The position numbers and the translations under genes are program-made. 16,021 nt of DNA from Pseudomonadota bacterium. GTDB lineage: Bacteria > Pseudomonadota > Alphaproteobacteria > Rhizobiales > Rhizobiaceae. Within the stretch, counting starts at the first letter, position 1. Each line of letters starts with the position of its first letter. The stretch spans positions 1 through 16,021 of the forward strand of contig JAEWHQ010000234.1 in NCBI GenBank assembly GCA_023387715.1. The letters run 5' to 3'. Positions 1 to 7,105 of the stretch are shown piece after piece. Under the pieces are notes generated by a model. It searched no databases, was not told where the DNA came from, and was given only the letters and a program-made list of their open reading frames with translations.

Positions 1-516
1 TCCACCGTTCGTGCACCGATCACGGATGCGGTTTTTGATGAAGTGAAGCCGCATCTGGTTGTGCTGTCACCAGGGCCTGGTACACCTTTCGACTTTAATT
101 GCACAGCCACAATCGAAGCAGCACGCGCACGCAAACTGCCAATCTTTGGTGTGTGCCTCGGGCTTCAGGCACTGACAGAGGCCTTTGGCGGCAAGCTTAA
201 TCAGCTGGATATTCCGGTGCATGGCAAGCCGTCGCCGATCAATATTTTGAAGGCTGGCACGGTTTTTGCCGGATTGCCGCAAAGCTTTAATGTCGGTCGC
301 TATCATTCGCTGCATGCCGATCCGAAACATTTGCCGGATGTGTTTGATGTGACGGCAGTGACGGAAGACGGTATCATCATGGGGATTGAACACAAAAATG
401 AGCCGATTGCGGCGGTGCAATTCCATCCGGAATCCATCATGACTTTTGAAGATGAAGCCGGTATGCGGATGATTGAAAATGTTGTGTCGGGGTTGGTGGC
501 TAAAGCCCGCGTATAA
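1..516 (+). CDS. trpE: Anthranilate synthase TrpE(G), C-terminal glutaminase part (5' partial)
   Basis: The reading frame is open from base 1, so the gene starts upstream of the window. The 171 visible residues are a class I glutamine amidotransferase domain: an SPGPG motif (residues 23-27 of the fragment), the nucleophile Cys52 in GVCLGLQ, and the His142/Glu144 pair in FHPES. This domain releases ammonia from glutamine for anthranilate synthesis, the first step of tryptophan biosynthesis. The sequence closely resembles what I remember of the rhizobial/Brucella TrpE(G) fusion, where the TrpE and TrpG domains form one chain of roughly 730 residues. The TrpE half is outside the window, so a separate trpG cannot be fully excluded. 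A GTG at 43 is an internal codon, not a start. The stop is followed immediately by an 18-base palindrome and then a hairpin terminator. Confidence 0.9.
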   Translation, partial: STVRAPITDAVFDEVKPHLVVLSPGPGTPFDFNCTATIEAARARKLPIFGVCLGLQALTEAFGGKLNQLDIPVHGKPSPINILKAGTVFAGLPQSFNVGRYHSLHADPKHLPDVFDVTAVTEDGIIMGIEHKNEPIAAVQFHPESIMTFEDEAGMRMIENVVSGLVAKARV

Positions 517-517
517 A

Positions 518-535
518 TATTAGTTTAAACTAATA
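518..535. repeat. Perfect 18-base palindrome directly after the trpE stop
   Basis: Bases 518-535 read TATTAGTTTAAACTAATA and equal their own reverse complement. The palindrome begins one base after the TAA stop (514-516). With no spacer it is a poor RNA hairpin, so a DNA-protein site or mRNA 3'-end element is more likely than a terminator. The function is unknown. Confidence 0.5.
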
Positions 536-556
536 AACTGCTAATAAATCTGTTAT

Positions 557-585
557 CCCCCGTTGCTTTTGAGCGGCGGGGGTTT
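557..585 (+). terminator. Probable intrinsic terminator of trpE
   Basis: The arms CCCCCGTTGC (557-566) and GCGGCGGGGG (573-582) pair over 10 positions with two G-U wobbles around a TTTTGA loop. Only three T follow directly, with a second T run at 588-592. It lies 40 bases after the trpE stop and before the separately started exporter gene. Confidence 0.65.
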
Positions 586-664
586 CGGTTTTCAGTTTGT
601 TTCGGTATAGAGAATGTGCTTACCGAGTTCGAAGCACGTAATTAATGACAATTTAAAAGCGTTT

Positions 665-685
665 TCAGGCATGTGTCATGCCTGA
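665..685. promoter_or_regulatory. Inverted repeat upstream of the CDF exporter, possible operator
   Basis: The arms TCAGGCATG (665-673) and CATGCCTGA (677-685) are perfect inverted copies around TGT. The repeat ends 50 bases before the exporter start, a typical place for an operator. No T run follows, so it is not a terminator. I do not recognise the regulator. Confidence 0.4.
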
Positions 686-735
686 TTGATGGCGCGTTGC
701 ACATTAAAATGATGTGAAACGTCAAAGGGTTGACT

Positions 736-1644
736 ATGGATACGAAGAAAAAGATTCAACGATTGGCTGCATGGTCGATCCCTGTCGCCTTTGCTGTTCT
801 CGCGCTGAAATATTTGGCCTATCATTTGACCGGTTCAGTGGCGCTTTATTCGGATGCGCTTGAATCCATTGTTAATGTGATTGCAGCTGTTGCTGCTTGG
901 TGGGCTATTCGGGTCAGCTATATGCCGGCTGATCGCAATCACCCTTATGGTCATCATAAAGCTGAATATTTTTCTGCTGTCATTGAAGGCGTGCTGATCA
1001 TCGTTGCGGCATTGCTCATCTTCAACGAGGCATGGAGTGCGCTGCGCACACCACGCCTGATGGAAGAGCCTTGGTTGGGTCTTGGCATCAATATCGCTGC
1101 CGGTGTGCTTAATGCCATATGGGCCACTATTTTGATCCGAGTTGGCCGTCGCGACAAATCACCGGCACTGACTGCGGATGGCAAACATATCATGACGGAT
1201 GTGATTACATCTGCCGGTGTGTTGGTTGGTTTGATTGCTTCTATCGTGACCGGCTGGGCAATCCTTGATCCGCTGCTCGCCATCATCGTTGCGATTAATA
1301 TTTTGTGGCAGGGCTGGCAGGTTATCAATGCTTCCGTACAGGGCTTGATGGATGTCGGCACGGATATTGATGAAACGATGAATATTCGTGACATCATTTC
1401 CACCAATGCGGAAGGTGCGATTGAGGTACACGATCTTAAAACCCGTGTAGCGGGACGTGCGACCTTTATCGAGTTTCATCTGGTTGTGGCAGCCGAAATG
1501 AGCGTAGGCAACGCGCATATTATTTGTGATCGTATTGAAGATGCATTGCGTGATCAGATTGATAATGCGGTTGTGGTTATCCATGTCGAGCCGGAAGATG
1601 AAGCCAAGCTTCCTTTGGGCACATGTGCGGTGCCTTTTGCGTGA
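736..1644 (+). CDS. Cation diffusion facilitator (CDF) family metal exporter
   Basis: This 302-residue inner-membrane protein has the CDF layout: six hydrophobic helices within about residues 12-200 and a cytosolic domain after about 210. It probably exchanges a divalent metal (Zn, Mn, Fe or Co) for protons. Family signatures are SDALES (39-44, helix 2), HPYGHHKAEYFSA (69-81) and HIMTD (151-155, helix 5). Aligned by eye to E. coli FieF, three of four transport-site ligands are kept (Asp40, His151, Asp155), but the second helix-2 Asp is Ser44, with Glu43 next to it. That makes the substrate uncertain; a manganese role like rhizobial EmfA is a guess. I chose ATG 736 over TTG 730 because AAAGGG (724-729) sits 6 bases before it and touches the TTG. 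A hairpin covers the stop codon. Confidence 0.88.
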   Translation: MDTKKKIQRLAAWSIPVAFAVLALKYLAYHLTGSVALYSDALESIVNVIAAVAAWWAIRVSYMPADRNHPYGHHKAEYFSAVIEGVLIIVAALLIFNEAWSALRTPRLMEEPWLGLGINIAAGVLNAIWATILIRVGRRDKSPALTADGKHIMTDVITSAGVLVGLIASIVTGWAILDPLLAIIVAINILWQGWQVINASVQGLMDVGTDIDETMNIRDIISTNAEGAIEVHDLKTRVAGRATFIEFHLVVAAEMSVGNAHIICDRIEDALRDQIDNAVVVIHVEPEDEAKLPLGTCAVPFA

Positions 1645-1665
1645 GCAAAAGGCATTGCAAAATTT
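1631..1665 (+). terminator. Hairpin spanning the CDF stop codon, probable terminator
   Basis: TGCCTTTTGC (1631-1640) and GCAAAAGGCA (1645-1654) form a perfect 10-base stem with a GTGA loop; the loop contains the TGA stop (1642-1644). The following bases are AT-rich (four T at 1662-1665) but not a clean T run, so termination may be partial. Confidence 0.5.
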
Positions 1666-1690
1666 TACTTTAAAATCAGTGATTGCAGGC

Positions 1691-1719
1691 TTGCAACTGA
1701 CGCGATGAATCGCTAGAAA
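1691..1719 (+). promoter_or_regulatory. Candidate sigma-70-type promoter of the leuA leader
   Basis: TTGCAA (1691-1696) and TAGAAA (1714-1719) are separated by exactly 17 bases, each matching 4 of 6 consensus positions. Transcription would begin near 1726, about 22 bases before the ATG of the leader peptide. This was picked by eye and is not proven. Confidence 0.4.
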
Positions 1720-1747
1720 TACATCCATGACTTGTAAAACCTTAAAC

Positions 1748-1849
1748 ATGGCGAAATCTTTTTCCGGCAACCGCGTAAGCGGTGCTGTACATGTTTGTGT
1801 TTTAAACTCGCTTCTTCTTAGCCTTAGCGGCGATCGCTGGGCTCGTTAA
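1748..1849 (+). CDS. leuA leader peptide (leucine attenuator peptide)
   Basis: A 33-codon frame runs from ATG 1748 to TAA 1847-1849, ending 162 bases before the leuA start. Residues 19-26 read LNSLLLSL, five leucines in eight positions (one TTA and four CTT codons, while leuA mostly uses CTG and TTG). A short peptide rich in the pathway's end product in front of a biosynthetic gene is the hallmark of ribosome-mediated attenuation, known for leu, his, trp and ilv operons of Proteobacteria. Ribosome stalling at the Leu codons when charged tRNA-Leu is scarce would favour leuA expression. An in-frame ATG at 1727 could add seven residues, but it coincides with the predicted transcription start. 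No good Shine-Dalgarno sequence is visible. The peptide probably has no function beyond being translated. Confidence 0.72.
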   Translation: MAKSFSGNRVSGAVHVCVLNSLLLSLSGDRWAR

Positions 1850-1898
1850 AGAGGAGCGTCCGGCGGTCGACAAGAGACCACGCTGGTCCATGCTCCTT
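1839..1898 (+). promoter_or_regulatory. Attenuator switch region between leader peptide and leuA
   Basis: Several exclusive pairings exist. GAGGAGCGT (1851-1859) can pair with ATGCTCCTT (1890-1898) as a 9-base stem with two wobbles. GCTC (1841-1844), inside the last leader codons, can instead pair with GAGC (1854-1857). Within the large stem, GGTC (1865-1868) with GACC (1876-1879) competes with GACCA (1876-1880) and TGGTC (1884-1888). A ribosome reaching the leader stop would cover GCTC and free the 1851-1898 stem; one stalled at the Leu codons would leave GCTC free. No canonical T run follows the stem (four T at 1909-1912), so the terminator itself is not certain. Confidence 0.5.
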
Positions 1899-2011
1899 AT
1901 AGTCTGAATTTTGATAATCTTTTCATCGGTTATCCAGAAATTTTAGTAGTTAACGAATAACGGTTTGAGCCGCGGGTGGCGGTCAGATCGTCACGAAGAA
2001 CGAGAATAGTT

Positions 2012-3724
2012 ATGACTCAGATTGCAGATAAAACAGTTGCTTCCGCCAAAAAAGGTATGCCGGTAGCGCAGTCAAAATATGCGCCGTTTCAGCTGACACA
2101 GCTGCAAGACCGCCAATGGCCGTCAAAGCGTATTGAAAAGGCACCGATCTGGTGCTCGGTTGATCTGCGCGACGGCAATCAGGCGCTGATCGACCCGATG
2201 GGCCATGATCGTAAAGCGCGGATGTTCCAACTGTTGCTGGACATGGGCTTCCCGGAAATTGAAATCGGTTTCCCGTCTGCATCACAAACAGATTTTGATT
2301 TCTGCCGCTGGTGCATCGAAGAGGGCAATGTGCCTGATGACGTGGACTTGCAGGTGCTGGTGCAGTGCCGCCCTGAACTGATCATCCGTACCTTTGAAGC
2401 GCTGGAAGGCGCAAAAACACCGATCATTCACTTCTACAATTCCACCAGTGAATTGCAGCGCCGTGTGGTGTTTGGCAAAGATGTCAACGGTATCAAGCAG
2501 ATTGCTACTGACGCTGCCAAAATGATCACCGATATGGCGGCCAAGGCTGGCGGCGGTTATCGTTTCCAATATTCGCCGGAAAGCTTTACCGGTACCGAGC
2601 TGGAAGTAGCGCTGGAAATCTGTAATGCGGTAACAGAAATTGTAAAACCGACACCGGATAACAAGCTGATCATCAATCTGCCGTCCACAGTCGAAATGAA
2701 CACGCCGAATGTCTATGCTGACCAGATCGAATGGATGTGCCGTCAGTTGGATAATCGCGAAAGCCTGATCATTTCGCTGCATCCGCATAATGACCGCGGC
2801 ACAGGCATTGCTGCCACCGAGCTGGGCTTGATGGCTGGTGCCGACCGTGTTGAAGGCACATTGTTTGGCAATGGCGAGCGCACCGGTAACGTGGATGTGG
2901 TGACACTGGCTTTGAACATGTTCACGCAAGGTGTTGATCCGGAACTGGATTGCTCCGACATCAACCGCATGAAAGAAGTTTACGAATATTCCAACCAGCT
3001 GGTTATTCCGGAACGTCATCCATATGTGGGTGAACTGGTTTACACTGCTTTCTCCGGTTCGCATCAGGATGCGATCAATAAGGGCATGAAAGCCAAGAAA
3101 ACCGCAAACTCCCCATTGTGGGAAGTGCCATATCTGCCGATTGACCCGCAGGATGTCGGTCGCTCTTATGAAGCGATTATCCGCATTAACTCGCAGTCCG
3201 GTAAGGGTGGTCTGGCCTATATTCTGCAACAGGATTACGGCTTGAATCTGCCGCGCAACCTGCAGGTGGAATTCCGCGAAATCATTCAGAAAATTACTGA
3301 TGATGAAGGCAAGGAACTGCCATCCAAGCGCATCTATGAAGAGTTCATTGCGCGCTATGTGACACAAGAAAGCGCAAGGCTCAAATTTGCCGATCATCAT
3401 ACTGTGACAGATCCGGCTAATAAAGCGCGCCGTATTCTGACTGCCGAAATTCATGATAATGGTACAATCAAGAATATCGAAGGCACAGGCACCGGGCCGA
3501 TCGACGGTTTTGTTGATGCGCTGTCACGTCATATCGGCATCAAATTGTCGGTGGTGGACTATTCAGAGCATTCCTTGCAGCAGGGCTCAGATGCAACCGC
3601 GATCTGCTACATGGAAATTGCGCATCCGAAGGGTAAAATCTTTGGTGTTGGTATTAACGACAATATCGTGTCTGCATCGCTGGAAGCCATTGTTTCAGCG
3701 GCAAACCGTTTGCTGGCAGAATAA
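2012..3724 (+). CDS. leuA: 2-isopropylmalate synthase LeuA (long form)
   Basis: This 570-residue enzyme condenses acetyl-CoA with 2-oxoisovalerate, the committed step of leucine biosynthesis in the cytosol. The N-terminal HMGL-like TIM barrel (about 45-320) shows DLRDGNQ (51-57), the metal-binding HPHND (257-261) and FGNGERTGN (285-293). A C-terminal LeuA dimer/allosteric domain (about 430-565) would bind leucine for feedback inhibition. The length and the N-terminal extension fit the long LeuA type found in alphaproteobacteria and actinobacteria. I chose ATG 2012; the frame stays open to GTG 1976, but those twelve residues are Arg-rich and unlike the family. The gene is alone between the leader/attenuator and a strong terminator, so its control is probably leader attenuation plus leucine inhibition. 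Confidence 0.96.
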   Translation: MTQIADKTVASAKKGMPVAQSKYAPFQLTQLQDRQWPSKRIEKAPIWCSVDLRDGNQALIDPMGHDRKARMFQLLLDMGFPEIEIGFPSASQTDFDFCRWCIEEGNVPDDVDLQVLVQCRPELIIRTFEALEGAKTPIIHFYNSTSELQRRVVFGKDVNGIKQIATDAAKMITDMAAKAGGGYRFQYSPESFTGTELEVALEICNAVTEIVKPTPDNKLIINLPSTVEMNTPNVYADQIEWMCRQLDNRESLIISLHPHNDRGTGIAATELGLMAGADRVEGTLFGNGERTGNVDVVTLALNMFTQGVDPELDCSDINRMKEVYEYSNQLVIPERHPYVGELVYTAFSGSHQDAINKGMKAKKTANSPLWEVPYLPIDPQDVGRSYEAIIRINSQSGKGGLAYILQQDYGLNLPRNLQVEFREIIQKITDDEGKELPSKRIYEEFIARYVTQESARLKFADHHTVTDPANKARRILTAEIHDNGTIKNIEGTGTGPIDGFVDALSRHIGIKLSVVDYSEHSLQQGSDATAICYMEIAHPKGKIFGVGINDNIVSASLEAIVSAANRLLAE

Positions 3725-3749
3725 AATTTGAGTTGTATATTAAAAAAGA

Positions 3750-3773
3750 GGCGGCCTTCGGGCCGCCTTTTTT
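3750..3773 (+). terminator. Intrinsic terminator of leuA
   Basis: GGCGGCC (3750-3756) and GGCCGCC (3761-3767) form a perfect 7-base stem on a TTCG tetraloop, followed by six T (3768-3773). The stem is preceded by six A, so it could also act on the other strand. Confidence 0.93.
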
Positions 3774-3896
3774 GTGTCGGTCACAATGTGGATTGCCGTA
3801 TTATTGCTTCTATTGAATGATTTGAGTGAGACTTGGTATAATCAACCCGACAGCTTGTGCTGAACGCTTTCATCACTTCTTACAAAAGGATCTGTC

Positions 3897-4505
3897 ATGC
3901 GTGAAAATGATCTTGAGAAAGAAAATGATGCCCAGCTAACGGATGGGGCTTTGCGCCTCGCCAATGCGATGCGGCAAGCCAAAATGGCAGCCGCTGATCG
4001 TGGCGATAGTATCGTGGATGTTAGGCAAGCAGAGCTGGCACGGCTTGATCTGCTGGCTGTGGATTTGAAAGCCGTTTTTGACGCTGTGCCGGAAAATGTT
4101 GATCTGTTTGATTTTACCGTTTCATCTGGCATGCAACCGCGGCTCTGGCTTGATGCGACCGCTTTTGTGATGATGGGCAATGACAGGCGCACCTATAAAT
4201 TTGTGCGTGACAGCCGTCAGGGGCGGGTGGTGATGGCGCAATCAACGGACATGAAACGTGTCAGCGAAAGCGTGACCGCTTATATCGCCGACCGCTTGGT
4301 GGAACGTGAGCAATTAATGGGGGATAGTAAGCCGGTTGTGACAGCGCAGCCTTTTGCTCAGCCACAAAACGAACTCAAGGGCTCCGGTGGTTTCTTGCAG
4401 TCTTTGGCGTGGTTTGTCACCGGTGCTTTGGTGGGTGCTGTGCTTTTATTCCTGATTTTTCAAGACAGGCTGATGCCGGCATTGCGTGCTTCAATGGGCG
4501 GGTAG
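3897..4505 (+). CDS. Conserved-looking hypothetical protein, C-terminal membrane anchor
   Basis: I do not recognise a named family in this 202-residue protein. The N-terminal 35 residues are charged. The middle (about 45-135) looks like a folded cytosolic domain with an aromatic, hydrophobic core (FDFTVSSGMQPRLWLDATAF) and ends in a helix-like stretch ending near 138. A Pro/Gln-rich linker follows (145-160), then one hydrophobic helix at about 166-188 and a short basic tail. This suggests a tail-anchored inner-membrane protein with its bulk in the cytosol. The start is supported by AGGA (3887-3890), six bases before ATG. The last 15 bases overlap the 3' end of the opposing phosphoesterase gene, so no terminator fits between them. 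Confidence 0.8.
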   Translation: MRENDLEKENDAQLTDGALRLANAMRQAKMAAADRGDSIVDVRQAELARLDLLAVDLKAVFDAVPENVDLFDFTVSSGMQPRLWLDATAFVMMGNDRRTYKFVRDSRQGRVVMAQSTDMKRVSESVTAYIADRLVEREQLMGDSKPVVTAQPFAQPQNELKGSGGFLQSLAWFVTGALVGAVLLFLIFQDRLMPALRASMGG

Positions 4506-5405
4506 TGCCAATTGATGGGTGCCGATTGCGATGATTTCATTATCTTGCGTTAAAATCCCGCGTTGGCTCCATTCGCAAGCCCAGCTATTTTCACTCTTGC
4601 TGATGTCAAACATATTGTAGCGCGCCGGTGGCTTGTGGCCACCAGAAGACTGGCTGGCTGAGGGCACACAGATAACCGGCACAGTTGCACCATTTGTACC
4701 TTCAATCTCATAATGCGTGGCCAGATGCGTATGGCCATGCAATACGAGTTCAGCGCCATAGTTTTTAATAATCTTTTGAAAACGGCCAATGCCGAATAAG
4801 CGCTTATAATTGGGTGTTGCGCCACGAATAGGGGGGTGATGGATCATCACCACACGGCAAAGCCCTGCTTGTTTGGTGCGTTCAAGCAGCAATGCCAGCC
4901 GGTGCGCCTGCGCTGGCAGAAAGTCACCGCTTGCCATAAAAGGCGCTGTTGCACGTGCTGATGATACGCCAATAATGGCAATATCGCCACGCTGACGCAG
5001 ATATGGAAATTGTGGTGCCTTGTCGCCATTGTCGATGCCGTCGCCCCGCATCCACGGCTCCCATGCGCGGCAGGATTTTTGTAATGCGCCGGGTACATAA
5101 GCATCATGGTTGCCCGGCACAACGGACAGATCATGCGGATTGCCAAGTTTTTCCAGCCATTGGCGGGCAATATCAATTTCGCTGTTTAAGGCCAGATTGA
5201 CCAGATCACCCGTTAACGCAATGTGATCTGGCTTTTGGGCTTTCATGTCATGGATCAGATCATCCAGAACAGAGCATTCCAGCGCATTTTTGCGGTTCTT
5301 CACCCAGTTGACGTAACCGGTTATGCGTTTTGACGCGAGATCGCGATAGCGAACCGGTGGCAAAGGGCTGAGATGGATGTCGGAAATATGCGCTAATCTG
5401 AACAT
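4491..5405 (-). CDS. Calcineurin-like metallophosphoesterase
   Basis: This 304-residue protein carries the complete dinuclear metal signature of the calcineurin-like phosphoesterase fold: DIH (Asp9, His11), GDLVN (66-70), GNHD (98-101), a His pair in MIHHPP (around 189-190) and GHTH (224-227). The layout resembles cyclic-nucleotide phosphodiesterase/CpdA-like proteins, but the substrate cannot be read from sequence. There is no signal peptide, so it should be cytosolic. I chose ATG 5405 (MFRLAHISDIH) because the beta strand leading to the first metal motif starts here, as in family members; an in-frame ATG at 5441 would add 12 residues. Neither has a strong ribosome site. It follows the DUF2293 gene on the same strand by about 100 bases and may be co-transcribed. 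Its 3' end overlaps the opposing gene. Confidence 0.88.
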   Translation of the reverse strand: MFRLAHISDIHLSPLPPVRYRDLASKRITGYVNWVKNRKNALECSVLDDLIHDMKAQKPDHIALTGDLVNLALNSEIDIARQWLEKLGNPHDLSVVPGNHDAYVPGALQKSCRAWEPWMRGDGIDNGDKAPQFPYLRQRGDIAIIGVSSARATAPFMASGDFLPAQAHRLALLLERTKQAGLCRVVMIHHPPIRGATPNYKRLFGIGRFQKIIKNYGAELVLHGHTHLATHYEIEGTNGATVPVICVPSASQSSGGHKPPARYNMFDISKSENSWACEWSQRGILTQDNEIIAIGTHQLALPAH

Positions 5406-5507
5406 TATAAACTTTACTGGCGATGGAATATGTTGCGGCATATGCGTGCCGCACTCAATGTGCTGACACGAGTTTAGCGTGTTTTGCTTGCTAAAGAAAA
5501 CTGCATT

Positions 5508-5828
5508 TTAACTCAGCATCTCGTCATCATCGGGTGAGAGAAGACGGGTTGCGCGCCATTCAGTCAGCTTGCCATTAATGGCATCAAGCACGAAAAACCG
5601 TGCTGATTCCTTGTCATAGCCTTCATCACGCAAAGCATCGTAATCGGTATATTGATGGCGGATATAGGCAACTGTTGCCAGCCATATCGCCACCGGCGGC
5701 GTCAATTCGCGCATATGCGGGCTGAGAGCGGCAGCGCGAATAGGCTCGGCATCGCTGTAAGGTGCCCCCGGTATTAAGAGGGTCAGTGATTTGGCGATTA
5801 GTTTTTGCCGGTTGGTTTTGGCCTGCAT
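5508..5828 (-). CDS. DUF2293 family protein
   Basis: This 106-residue protein matches what I remember of DUF2293: an LLIPGAPYSDAEPIRAAAL-type N-terminal segment (about 17-35), then the signature IRHQYTDYDALRDEGYDKES (56-75) and a closing ADxIN...EWR-like segment (here DAINGKLTEWR, 82-92). The function of the family is unknown. It is small, mostly helical and soluble, with no signal peptide. The start is ATG 5828, with only a weak AGAG upstream. It is divergent from the regulator gene at 6022 with a 193-base spacer, and upstream of the phosphoesterase on the same strand. Confidence 0.82.
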   Translation of the reverse strand: MQAKTNRQKLIAKSLTLLIPGAPYSDAEPIRAAALSPHMRELTPPVAIWLATVAYIRHQYTDYDALRDEGYDKESARFFVLDAINGKLTEWRATRLLSPDDDEMLS

Positions 5829-5973
5829 AGCGCTCTGCTTTTATTGCTTGTCTGCGTTTATTGACCATTAAGCAGCATGAATTGCAAGCTTGTGTCCGTT
5901 GCTCTTGGCGTTCGGGCTTGCAGGATTTTGTCCACAATCAGTGCAAATTGCTGATTATCAACTTGCATGAAGT

Positions 5974-6003
5974 TTGATTTTTATATAAACATATCTTTAT
6001 ATC
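5974..6003 (+). promoter_or_regulatory. Operator/promoter of the ArsR-methyltransferase-metF operon
   Basis: ATATAAA (5983-5989) and TTTATAT (5996-6002) are perfect inverted arms around a 6-base spacer CATATC, as expected for a winged-helix dimer. The repeat overlaps a candidate promoter, TTGATT (5974-5979) and TATATC (5998-6003) with 18 bases between, so a bound repressor would block RNA polymerase. The regulator encoded 19 bases further on is the obvious ligand (autoregulation). No copy occurs before metF itself, which suggests that both genes share this promoter. Confidence 0.6.
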
Positions 6004-6021
6004 TGTAAAGGGCGTAACAAT

Positions 6022-6990
6022 ATGAGCTTGCAGCTTGATGTAATGGTTGATGTGTTGAAGGCGGCGGCTGAGCCAAGCCGTTTGCGTATTTTGATGCTTT
6101 TAACCCGTGGTGATCTGACGGTTTCTGATCTGACCCTTATTCTTGGTCAGTCGCAGCCGCGCGTGTCACGCCATTTGAAATTGTTGAGTGAAGCACGGCT
6201 GATCAATCGTTATCAGGAAGGTGCATGGGCTTATTTCCGCCTTGCTGACAATGATGAGTTTGGTGTCATCATCCGCGAGAGCTTGCAGCGTCTGGATGAA
6301 ACTGACCCGTTGATTGAGCGTGACTTTGACCGTCTGGCCCAAGTGAAGACCCAGCGTCAGGAACAGGCAGCCGTTTATTTCAGCAGCAACGCACAAAGCT
6401 GGGACAAAATCCGCCGTCTGCATATTGCCGAAGGTGCGGTTGAAACCGCGCTGAAAGATATTGTCGGCGATGTGCCATTTCAGACCATGCTTGATGTGGG
6501 CACCGGCACAGGGCGTTTGCTGGAACTGTTATCGCCGCTTTATGTGCGCGGTGTCGGTGTTGATATCAACCGCGACATGCTGATGGTGGCACGCGCCAAT
6601 CTAGATCAGGCTAATATTGCACATGCGCAGGTGCGCCAAGGGGATGTTTATGCGCTGCCGGTCGAGCGTGAAAACTTTGATCTGGTGACGATCCATCAAG
6701 TGCTGCACTTTTTGGATGACCCTCAAGGCGCTATTCGTGAAACCGCACGTTCGTTGCGTGCAGGCGGGCGTCTGCTGATTGTCGATTTTGCGCCGCATAT
6801 GCTTGAATTTCTGCGCGAAGAACATGCGCATTTACGCCTTGGTTTCAGTGATGAACAGATGATTGGCTGGCTGCGTGAGTCAGGCTTGGAAATGGTTGAT
6901 ATTCGGGAGCTGAAGCAAGCTGATGAGGATGCGAAAGCGCTGACCGTCAAGCTCTGGCTGGCACGTGATCCGCGTCAGCTGATCGCCTGA
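6022..6990 (+). CDS. ArsR-family regulator with C-terminal SAM-methyltransferase domain (SahR-like)
   Basis: The protein has 322 residues in two domains. Residues 5-80 are an ArsR winged helix with recognition helix SQPRVSRHLKLL (44-55); no metal-binding Cys motif is present. Residues 115-320 are a class I methyltransferase fold with motif I LDVGTGTG (157-164) and acidic VDIN (180-183), which would hold the SAM or SAH ribose. Regulators of this build next to methionine-cycle genes are known in Proteobacteria as SahR, which senses S-adenosylhomocysteine; assignment here rests on architecture and on metF being next. AAAGGG (6007-6012) lies nine bases before ATG. The methyltransferase fold may serve as a sensor rather than an enzyme. 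A perfect inverted repeat sits over the promoter. Confidence 0.88.
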   Translation: MSLQLDVMVDVLKAAAEPSRLRILMLLTRGDLTVSDLTLILGQSQPRVSRHLKLLSEARLINRYQEGAWAYFRLADNDEFGVIIRESLQRLDETDPLIERDFDRLAQVKTQRQEQAAVYFSSNAQSWDKIRRLHIAEGAVETALKDIVGDVPFQTMLDVGTGTGRLLELLSPLYVRGVGVDINRDMLMVARANLDQANIAHAQVRQGDVYALPVERENFDLVTIHQVLHFLDDPQGAIRETARSLRAGGRLLIVDFAPHMLEFLREEHAHLRLGFSDEQMIGWLRESGLEMVDIRELKQADEDAKALTVKLWLARDPRQLIA

Positions 6991-7105
6991 TTGTTGAACA
7001 CAAAAGCGGAAAAAGCGGCTTCGTGCTGCGGTCTGCAAATTTATTTAAGAATAACGTGGCATGGCGTGAGGAAACTGCCGCCACGATACTGATGGAGACT
7101 GTTTC

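Noticed and set aside
1159..1770. A 203-codon minus-strand frame opposite the CDF gene and the leuA leader
   Set aside because: It has no recognisable domain, and it covers a clear plus-strand exporter gene and leader.
1976..2011. GTG-initiated extension of leuA by 12 codons
   Set aside because: The extra residues are Arg-rich and not typical of LeuA, and no ribosome site precedes the GTG.
2282..3454. A 390-codon open frame on the minus strand inside leuA
   Set aside because: It is a frame mirrored from the strongly conserved leuA sequence; its translation shows no domain and no ribosome site.
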